Notes under the pieces: generated by a model
What the model was told of the DNA's origin: nothing
Database searches by the model: none
What the model saw: the letters and a program-made list of their open reading frames with translations, nothing else
Origin: Solirubrobacteraceae bacterium
GTDB lineage: Bacteria; Actinomycetota; Thermoleophilia; Solirubrobacterales; Solirubrobacteraceae
Direction of reading: 5' to 3'
Length of the DNA: 12,933 nucleotides
NCBI GenBank assembly: GCA_025935735.1
Contig: JAICUS010000113.1
Location: forward strand, 1-12,933
Translations under genes and position numbers: made by a program
Part shown: piece by piece, positions 1 through 8,533 of the stretch
How positions within the stretch are numbered: the first letter of the stretch is position 1
Layout of the letters: the number at the start of each line of letters is the position of its first letter

Positions 1-2932
<2,932 letters not shown>

Positions 2933-2935
2933 GGC

Positions 2936-4834
2936 TCAGGCCGCGGCGAGTGCCGCGGCCTGCCCGCTGAGGTCGTAGAGCGTCGTGCCGTTCACGGTGA
3001 CCTGCCGGCCGACCTTCCGGACGGCGGCCATCACGGCGCTCGCGCCGACGCGGCCGTCGTTGCGCATCCCGAGCCCGCCGGAATCGGCCAGCACCCAGCG
3101 GATGTGCCCCGCGCGGACCTGCTGGGCCAGCCACGCCGTGGTGACCTCGCTCTCGCGGCCGGAGAAGCCGCCGATGCCGACCACGTTCGTGTAGCCCTGG
3201 ACGAGCGCGGACGCTGCCGTCGACTGGCTCGAGACGGCGAGGCCGCCGCCGCCGTGGCTGCGGATGTAGGACTCGACCGTGGTCAGCGACGACCCGTCCA
3301 TGCCGAAGCCGCCGCCCGGACCGCCGCCCGCGGGGAGCGCCCCGCCCGGCGCGAAGCCGCCGCGGCCGCCGGGGCCGCCGCCCATGGCCGCGCTCGCCGG
3401 CCCGCCGGCCGGGAACGTGCTGCTGGTCGCGTGGCCGAGCGTGTCGGCCGACCAGGCGGCGGGGGCGACGAGCAGCAGCCCGATCGCGCCGGCCAGCGCC
3501 GCGTTGCGCAGCCGCCGGCGGCCCAGCGCGAGCGCCGCCGCCGCCAGCCCGCCGCCGGCCACGAGCAGCGAGGCCAGCCAGGAGAGCGTGCCGCTGTCGC
3601 GCAGCACGACCAGCTCGGTGATGACGCCGGCGGCGATGGCCAGGGGCCCCGCCACCAGCGCGACATGGTCGCCGCGGGCGAAGCGGACCAGGCCGGCGCC
3701 GACGAGCGCCGCGGTGAACGGCGCCAGGGCGGAGACGTAGTACGGGTGGAAGATCCCGGACGCGAAGCTGAACGCGACCGCCGTCGTCAGACCCGCGCCG
3801 CCGACCGCGATCACCCAGCCGGTGTCGCGGTCCACCCGGCGCAGGCGCGTGCCCACGGCCAGCGCCAGACCGGCGACCAGCGCGAAGCCGAGCAGCCAGC
3901 CCGCCTGGCCGCCGAGCGCGTCGTTGAGCAGCCGGAACACGCCGTTGTCGCCGCCGAACGGCCCGGCGTTGCCGCCCATCCCGCCGCCCGGCCCGCCGCT
4001 CTGGCCGTCGAGCCGCCCGAGCCCGTTGTAGCCGGCGATCAGCGACCAGATCGAGTTGTCCGACGTGCCGGAGATCCACGGGCGGTCGGCGGCCGGGGTG
4101 AGCGCCATCAGCAGCGGCCACGCGCCGCCCACGGCGACCATCGCCGCGCCGCCGGCGGCCAGCGCGCGCACCGACGCGCCGAGCCCGCGCGGACGCATCC
4201 ACAGCCAGGCGAGGGCCAGCGCCGGCACGACGAGCAGCGCCGCGCCCATCTTGGCCTCGAAGCCGAGCCCGACGCACACGCCGCTGAGCACGACCCAGCG
4301 CGTCCGGCCGTCCTCCAGCGCGCGGACCATCGCCCACACGGCGGCGGTGACGCAGAGCACGAGCAGCGCGTCCGGGTTGTTGTGGCGCGAGATCGCCACC
4401 GAGATCGGCGTGAGCGCGAGCACCGCGCCGGCCGCGAACCCCGCCGCCCGGCCGAAGCGCCGGCGCGTGAGGTCGTAGACGAGCCCCACCGACGCCACCC
4501 CCATCAGCGCCTGCGGCACGAGCATGGCGAGCGAGTTGAAGCCGAACGCGCGGACGGACAGCGCCTGCACCCACAGCGCGAGCGGCGGCTTGTCGACGGT
4601 CATCACGCCCCGGGCGTCCAGCGAGCCGTACAGGAACGCGTGCCAGCTCTGGCTCATCGCCCGCACGGCGCCCGCGTAGTACTCGTTGGCCCAGCCGTTG
4701 CGCGAGAGCGCCCACAGGTTCAGCACGCCGGCCACCGCGAGCAGCAGGGCGAGCTCCGGCCGGGGCAGCGCCGGCGCGCGCGGGCGGGCTGCGGCCCGCA
4801 GCCCGGCGGGGGTGTCGAAGGTCGTCGATGTCAT
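2936..4834 (-). CDS. Polytopic membrane glycosyltransferase, GT39/ArnT-like
   Basis: A 632-aa integral membrane protein of the GT39/ArnT-like superfamily, enzymes that transfer a sugar from a polyprenyl-phosphate donor on the outer face of the membrane. After a short cytoplasmic N-terminus the first membrane span (about 27-45) is followed by NGWANEYYAGAVRAMSQSW, the acidic catalytic-type loop, and the VDKPP motif at 80-84. About a dozen hydrophobic spans run to residue 461. The last 170 residues form a soluble, probably extracytoplasmic domain with SSQST and GGFSGRES blocks, as in actinobacterial members. Two Gly/Pro-rich stretches (about 277-297 and 477-512) are low complexity. ATG 4834 is chosen because the frame upstream is antisense to another gene; no Shine-Dalgarno is visible. 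Acceptor and sugar are unknown. It is divergent from the small membrane protein gene across 99 bp. Confidence 0.85.
   Translation of the reverse strand: MTSTTFDTPAGLRAAARPRAPALPRPELALLLAVAGVLNLWALSRNGWANEYYAGAVRAMSQSWHAFLYGSLDARGVMTVDKPPLALWVQALSVRAFGFNSLAMLVPQALMGVASVGLVYDLTRRRFGRAAGFAAGAVLALTPISVAISRHNNPDALLVLCVTAAVWAMVRALEDGRTRWVVLSGVCVGLGFEAKMGAALLVVPALALAWLWMRPRGLGASVRALAAGGAAMVAVGGAWPLLMALTPAADRPWISGTSDNSIWSLIAGYNGLGRLDGQSGGPGGGMGGNAGPFGGDNGVFRLLNDALGGQAGWLLGFALVAGLALAVGTRLRRVDRDTGWVIAVGGAGLTTAVAFSFASGIFHPYYVSALAPFTAALVGAGLVRFARGDHVALVAGPLAIAAGVITELVVLRDSGTLSWLASLLVAGGGLAAAALALGRRRLRNAALAGAIGLLLVAPAAWSADTLGHATSSTFPAGGPASAAMGGGPGGRGGFAPGGALPAGGGPGGGFGMDGSSLTTVESYIRSHGGGGLAVSSQSTAASALVQGYTNVVGIGGFSGRESEVTTAWLAQQVRAGHIRWVLADSGGLGMRNDGRVGASAVMAAVRKVGRQVTVNGTTLYDLSGQAAALAAA
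2937..2962. terminator. Perfect GC hairpin at convergent gene ends, possible bidirectional terminator
   Basis: Arms CAGGCCGCGGC (2937-2947) and GCCGCGGCCTG (2952-2962) are perfectly complementary over 11 bp around a 4-nt loop. The hairpin begins 5 nt after the hydrolase stop on the forward strand. On the reverse strand it forms the last codons and most of the stop of the glycosyltransferase. There is no T-tract on either side, so intrinsic termination is uncertain. The structure may instead stabilise mRNA ends, or be a by-product of the Ala-rich C-terminus. Confidence 0.45.
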
Positions 4835-4877
4835 GCCCAGAGCGTCGGCGTGCGCGCTGGGAGCGGCGCGAGCCGAC

Positions 4878-4895
4878 CCTGGGAGTTGCCTGGGA
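4878..4895 (+). promoter_or_regulatory. Direct repeat CCTGGGA-N4-CCTGGGA upstream of -35 box
   Basis: Two identical heptamers (4878-4884 and 4889-4895) are spaced exactly 11 bp start to start, about one helical turn, and end 2 bp before the TTGACA box. A further CTGGGA lies at 4857-4862. The position suits an activator or repressor site controlling the divergent gap; no regulator can be named. Confidence 0.4.
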
Positions 4896-4897
4896 CC

Positions 4898-4927
4898 TTG
4901 ACAGCGCTCACGCCGCGCCCATACGGT
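4898..4927 (+). promoter_or_regulatory. Sigma-70-type promoter, probably giving a leaderless mRNA
   Basis: TTGACA (4898-4903), a perfect -35 consensus, is followed after 18 bp by TACGGT (4922-4927), which fits the TAnnnT pattern of a -10 box. The ATG of the next gene at 4934 lies 7 nt beyond the -10 box, where transcription would normally start. No Shine-Dalgarno can fit, so the transcript is predicted to be leaderless, which is common in actinomycetes. Confidence 0.6.
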
Positions 4928-4933
4928 CGCCGC

Positions 4934-5404
4934 ATGACCGATCCGGTCACCGAGGAGGACCAGCAGGCGCTGATCCGCGAGCTGGCCGAGGCGGCGCTGG
5001 AGCGGGCGGCGCCGGAGGAGCTGGCGGTCTTCGACGAGACCGCCGAGGAGTACTTCCGCTCGCCCGACGCCGTGCTGAACCCCCGGCGGCGCGACGAGGC
5101 CGTCGGCTTCGGCCTCGACCTCGCGCTGCTGACGCCGACGGTGCTGGCCGCGGCCTCGGCCGTCGTGCACTTCCTGCTGGACGTCGCCGCCGACACGGTG
5201 CGCGAGGAGGCGAAGGCGACGGTGGCCGACCGCATCCGACGGCTGCTGCGCCATGCGGGCGACGCCGCGCCGGCGAGCCTGTCGCCCGAGCAGCTGCGCC
5301 GGGTCCGCGACCTCGCCTACCAGCGCGTCAAGGCCACGGGCGCGGACGAGGCGCAGGCGTCGCTGGTCGCCGACGCGATCGCCGGCGGGCTCGCGGTGGG
5401 GTAG
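4934..5404 (+). CDS. Unrecognised 156-aa protein with one hydrophobic segment
   Basis: I do not recognise this family. The first 58 residues are hydrophilic and strongly acidic (EEDQQ, AAPEELAVFDETAEEYF), followed by an Arg patch NPRRRDE. A hydrophobic stretch at about 59-84 could be one membrane span or a buried hairpin. It is followed by an amphipathic basic helix (about 88-107) and a helical tail from 117 to 150. No cysteine, catalytic motif or signal peptide is visible. The ATG at 4934 is fixed by the promoter 7 bp upstream. Only 25 bp separate it from the membrane protease, on the same strand, so it is probably an operon partner: a substrate, inhibitor, adaptor or membrane-anchored regulator of the protease. 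This role is inferred from position alone. Confidence 0.75.
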   Translation: MTDPVTEEDQQALIRELAEAALERAAPEELAVFDETAEEYFRSPDAVLNPRRRDEAVGFGLDLALLTPTVLAAASAVVHFLLDVAADTVREEAKATVADRIRRLLRHAGDAAPASLSPEQLRRVRDLAYQRVKATGADEAQASLVADAIAGGLAVG

Positions 5405-5426
5405 TGGTCGGCGGGGGCGGCCACTA
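5402..5426 (+). promoter_or_regulatory. Intercistronic hairpin with G-rich loop
   Basis: TAGTGGTC (5402-5409) pairs with GGCCACTA (5419-5426) over 8 bp with one G-U pair. The 9-nt loop is GGCGGGGGC. The stem begins in the stop codon of the small gene and ends 3 nt before the GTG start of the protease. It fills the intergenic gap and holds the only purine-rich stretch that could serve as ribosome site. It might tune translation of the protease relative to the small protein. Confidence 0.4.
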
Positions 5427-5429
5427 GCC

Positions 5430-8018
5430 GTGGACGCCGGCGCCGAGCCGCGGCCGAACGCCCTCGCGCTGCCGTCGCCGACGAGCTCCCAGTTCGCCGT
5501 GTTCATCGCCGCGCTGTTGACGGCGGGGACGTTCGTCGGCTCGTGGGTGCACAACGTCGTGGTCGGCGACCAGTGGTACCGGACGGTGTCGCGCTGCTAC
5601 GCGCCGAGCCTGGGCGGCGGCGGCGGGTTCGACCGCCAGGTGGCCGCCGAGCAGGGCGCGCTGCGCTGCAGCGCGTCGGCCGAGCGGCGGCTGGCGGTCG
5701 TCGAGATCGCCGGCGTGGGCGCCGTGGCCGTGCTCGCCGTCGCGCTCCTCGCCGTCGCGCCCGCCGTGCTCGAGCGCCGCCGCCGGCTGCGCCCGCCCGG
5801 CGAGCGGCTGGCGCCGGCCGCCCAGCGGCTCGACGCGCTGGCGGGCGAGGCCGGGCTCGCGCGCCCGCCCGCGCTGATGCTCGGTCCCGCGACGCAGCGC
5901 GACGCCTTCAGCTACGGCCTGCCCGGGCGCTACCGGATCGCGCTGCCGCCGGCGGTCGCCGTGCGCTGGCGGGACGCGAGCCTGTTCGACCCGCTCGTGC
6001 GCCACGAGCTGGCCCACGTGCGCCACCGCGACGTCACGCTGGCCTGGCTGGCCCGCGTCTCCTGGTACGCGCTTGCCTTCCTGCTCGCCATCCCGATCGT
6101 GGGCGCCCTGGTCGAGGGCGACACCTCGCTGCTGCCGAGCTACGTGTGGCGCGCGGCGCTGCTCGGCGTGACCGCGCAACTGGTGGCGAGCGCGCTGCTG
6201 CGCTCGCGCGAGCTGTCGGCCGACCTGTGGGCCGCGCGGGCCGGGGGCGGCGAGGCGCCGGTGGCCGGCGTGCTCGCCCGGGCGCGGGACGTGGGCGCGC
6301 GGGCGCCGTGGCGGCGGGCGCTCGCCCGCCACCCGTCGCCGGCCGAGCGGCTCGCGGTGCTCGAGCGGCCGGAGCGGTCCGCCGCGGTCGGCTTCGCGGA
6401 CGGCTTCGCGCCCGCGTTCCTGGCCGGGCTGAGCCTGCCGGTGCTCGCGAGCATCGTCCGCACGCTGCTCACGGGCAACACGCAGAGCAGCGCCTACGGA
6501 TCGGTGGCCGCGGTCGTGCTGGCCGCGCCGGTGCTGGCCGGCTCGGTCGGGCTGGGTCTGGGGCGGGCGGTGCTGCTCGAGCGCGTCGCCGGCGGGACCG
6601 TGCGCCCGGCGCTGCCCGCGCTGGGCGTGGCGGCCGGGCTGATCGCCGGCCAGCTGGCCTCGCTGGCCAACACCGGCGCGGGCGGGCTGAGCGACATCGC
6701 GCCGCCGCTGTGGCTGGCCGGCATGGCGGCGCTCGGCTTCGGCGGCACGCTGCTGGCCGCCGGGTTCGCCGAGGTGTGGGCCGACGCGGCGCCGGCGCTG
6801 CCCGGCCCGCGCGCCGCCTGGATCGGGCTCGTCGCCGTGCAGGCGCTGCTGTTCGCGGCCGTGCTGTGGCTGTGCACGACGCTGGAGACGCCGGCGCGGG
6901 CCGGCGGCGTGATCGTGCGGGCGTGGCTCGTGTTCAGCCTGAACACGACGCTGATCATCCTGGCCGTCGCCGTGGGCGCGCTGGCGGTCGCCTGGGCGCT
7001 GACGGCGGCCCGCCGCGCGCGGGTCACGCCGGGCTGGCTGCTCGAGCGCGGTGCGGCGCGTCCGTGGGCGGCCGGACGCGGCCTGCGCGAGCCGCTGACC
7101 TGCGCGCTGGCCGCGGGCGCGGTGGGCGGCCTGGCGCTCGTGCTCTACCGGATCGCCGACGGGCCGGCCAAGACGGACGCCAAGGCGTTCGACCGGCTCT
7201 ATCTGGTCATCTGGCTCGGCGCGCTCAGCGCCGCCGCGGCCGCGGCCGTGCTCGCCCTGCTGCGCCCGCGCCGCGGGCCCGGGGCCGCGCTGCTCGCGGG
7301 GCCGGTCGCGTGCGTCGTCGCGGTGGCGATCTTCGTGGCGGAGAACACCATCCGCGGCGGCGGGCTGAGCTACGCGTTCGTCAAGTCGGTGCTGCTGCCG
7401 CCGCTGGCGCTCGGGCTGCTGTGCGTCACCTGCGCGGCCGCGCTGTCGCTGCTCCCGCGCCCGCGGGTGACGCTCCCGGTCTGGCGGAGCGGCCTCGCTC
7501 TGGCCGCGGTGGTCGCCGCGGTGCTGATCGGCGCCCGCGGCAGCCTGTTCCCGCCCGCCGACCTGCGCACGGCGGCGGCGGGCGCGCTCAGCGGCTCCCG
7601 GGGCGCGCTCGGGGGAACCATCGACGAGCCCCGCAACTACCTGACAGTGGTGGGCAGGGACATGATCCGGCGCTACTCGCTGCTCCAGACGGCCCTGACG
7701 CAGGTGGCGACGCCGGGCGCGGCGAGCGAGGCGCAGATCCGCACGCTCGTCGAGGCGCCGGGGCGCAAGTTGCTGGCCGACGAGCAGGCGGTGCCGGTCG
7801 GCGGGCAGGTGGCGCCGGTGCACGCGACGTGCGTGCAGGGGATCGCCGCCGCGGTGACGGAGGCCGACGCGCTGGCGTCGGCCGCGGGCGCGCGGGCTGC
7901 GGGCGACGCGAACGCCCTGCAGCTGGCGCTCGCGCGGGCGCTGGCGGCGTCCCGGACGAGCGGGCGGCTGTCGGACGCCTGCACGGCCGGCCTGCAGCGG
8001 CTGTTGGAGAACAACTAG
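5430..8018 (+). CDS. Polytopic membrane M48-type zinc metalloprotease
   Basis: An 862-aa membrane protein built around an M48 (HtpX/STE24-like) zinc protease core. HELAH at 192-196 gives the zinc ligands His192 and His196 and the catalytic Glu193; RELSAD supplies the third ligand Glu261. Spans at about 21-40 and 89-112 precede the core, and two (about 208-228 and 238-256) lie between the two zinc motifs, as in HtpX. About eleven more hydrophobic spans run to residue 701. The C-terminal 160 residues are soluble and Ala-rich, with no family I recognise. With an odd span count the tail would be outside the cell, as would the loop after span 1. Each of these two regions carries a Cys pair (56/80 and 801/851). 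HtpX itself is only about 300 aa, so this is a much enlarged relative; M56-type sensors are an alternative affiliation. Start GTG 5430 is chosen because earlier in-frame starts overlap the upstream gene. It is convergent with marR. Confidence 0.82.
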   Translation: MDAGAEPRPNALALPSPTSSQFAVFIAALLTAGTFVGSWVHNVVVGDQWYRTVSRCYAPSLGGGGGFDRQVAAEQGALRCSASAERRLAVVEIAGVGAVAVLAVALLAVAPAVLERRRRLRPPGERLAPAAQRLDALAGEAGLARPPALMLGPATQRDAFSYGLPGRYRIALPPAVAVRWRDASLFDPLVRHELAHVRHRDVTLAWLARVSWYALAFLLAIPIVGALVEGDTSLLPSYVWRAALLGVTAQLVASALLRSRELSADLWAARAGGGEAPVAGVLARARDVGARAPWRRALARHPSPAERLAVLERPERSAAVGFADGFAPAFLAGLSLPVLASIVRTLLTGNTQSSAYGSVAAVVLAAPVLAGSVGLGLGRAVLLERVAGGTVRPALPALGVAAGLIAGQLASLANTGAGGLSDIAPPLWLAGMAALGFGGTLLAAGFAEVWADAAPALPGPRAAWIGLVAVQALLFAAVLWLCTTLETPARAGGVIVRAWLVFSLNTTLIILAVAVGALAVAWALTAARRARVTPGWLLERGAARPWAAGRGLREPLTCALAAGAVGGLALVLYRIADGPAKTDAKAFDRLYLVIWLGALSAAAAAAVLALLRPRRGPGAALLAGPVACVVAVAIFVAENTIRGGGLSYAFVKSVLLPPLALGLLCVTCAAALSLLPRPRVTLPVWRSGLALAAVVAAVLIGARGSLFPPADLRTAAAGALSGSRGALGGTIDEPRNYLTVVGRDMIRRYSLLQTALTQVATPGAASEAQIRTLVEAPGRKLLADEQAVPVGGQVAPVHATCVQGIAAAVTEADALASAAGARAAGDANALQLALARALAASRTSGRLSDACTAGLQRLLENN

Positions 8019-8449
8019 GGCGCCGGGAAGCCGTCGGCGTCCGCGCGCATGCGCTCGAAGATGTGGGTGATCGCGTCGAGGTCCTCGCCCTCCAGCGGGG
8101 CGATCCCGAAGCGCATCTCGTTCAGCACCGGCGTGGCCTTCTCGGCCACCTCGCGGCCCTTGGGCGTGATCGCGGCGAGGATCGTCCGGCGGTCGCGCTC
8201 GTGGCGCTCGCGCACGACGTAGCCCGAGCGCTCCAGCCCGTCGATGATGTTGGTGACGCTCGTGCGGTGGACCTGCAGCCGCACGCCCATCTTGCCCAGC
8301 GGCAGCGCGCCGCGGCGCGAGTAGTAGAGGAGCATCAGCGCCTCGTAGCGGGGGAACGTCAGGCCGAACGGCTTGAGCGTCTCGTTCAGCCGCGCGAGCA
8401 GGATCTGCTGCGCGCGCATGATCGAGGTCACCGCGCTCATCGAGGGCAC
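8015..8449 (-). CDS. MarR-family transcriptional regulator
   Basis: A winged helix-turn-helix regulator of the MarR family, expected to bind palindromic DNA as a dimer and release it on binding a ligand. From the GTG at 8449 it is 144 aa. Helix SVTSIMRAQQILLARLNETL leads to the core GLTFPRYEALMLL. The recognition helix is in VHRTSVTNIIDGLERSGYV (about 60-78), and the wing carries the DRR signature (86-88). The C-terminal dimerisation helices follow. The frame continues upstream as plausible protein (SLSFDPIAEARRQWEAHWG) back to CTG codons at 8518 or 8512 but has no ATG, GTG or TTG there, so the true start may be a CTG. It lies directly downstream of the mutase on the same strand and probably regulates that operon. 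Its stop codon overlaps that of the protease gene. Confidence 0.88.
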   Translation of the reverse strand: MPSMSAVTSIMRAQQILLARLNETLKPFGLTFPRYEALMLLYYSRRGALPLGKMGVRLQVHRTSVTNIIDGLERSGYVVRERHERDRRTILAAITPKGREVAEKATPVLNEMRFGIAPLEGEDLDAITHIFERMRADADGFPAP

Positions 8450-8461
8450 GGGCCCGGCGCC

Positions 8462-8480
8462 CCAGTGGGCCTCCCACTGG
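8462..8480. promoter_or_regulatory. Perfect 19-bp palindrome near marR start, candidate operator
   Basis: CCAGTGGG (8462-8469) and CCCACTGG (8473-8480) are perfect 8-bp inverted arms around CCT. The size suits a MarR dimer site. It sits 13 bp before the GTG start. If the longer protein is real it lies inside codons for QWEAHW, so coding coincidence is possible. Confidence 0.35.
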
Positions 8481-8513
8481 CGGCGCGCCTCGGCGATCGG
8501 GTCGAAGCTCAGC

Positions 8514-8533
8514 GACAGGCCGCGAAGCCTGTC
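8514..8533. promoter_or_regulatory. Inverted repeat between mutase and marR
   Basis: GACAGGC (8514-8520) and GCCTGTC (8527-8533) are perfect 7-bp arms around 6 bp. The repeat overlaps the stop codon of the mutase and the CTG at 8518. It may be an operator for the MarR protein or an RNA hairpin separating the two cistrons. No T-tract follows, so it is a poor intrinsic terminator. Confidence 0.4.

Noticed and set aside
3300..3420. GC-rich repeated GCCGCCCG-like runs in the glycosyltransferase as a possible DNA repeat
   Set aside because: They encode a Gly/Pro-rich linker in frame on the reverse strand, which is usual for this glycosyltransferase family; there is no regular repeat unit.
3104..5404. 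Forward open frame reading through the glycosyltransferase region into the small gene
   Set aside because: Only the part from ATG 4934, directly after a promoter, looks like protein. The rest is antisense to membrane-protein codons.
5424..8477. Very long open frame on the reverse strand opposite the membrane protease
   Set aside because: Its translation is Arg/Ala/Gly-rich with no motifs, while the forward frame has HELAH, RELSAD and clean membrane spans. Absence of stops is expected in DNA this GC-rich.
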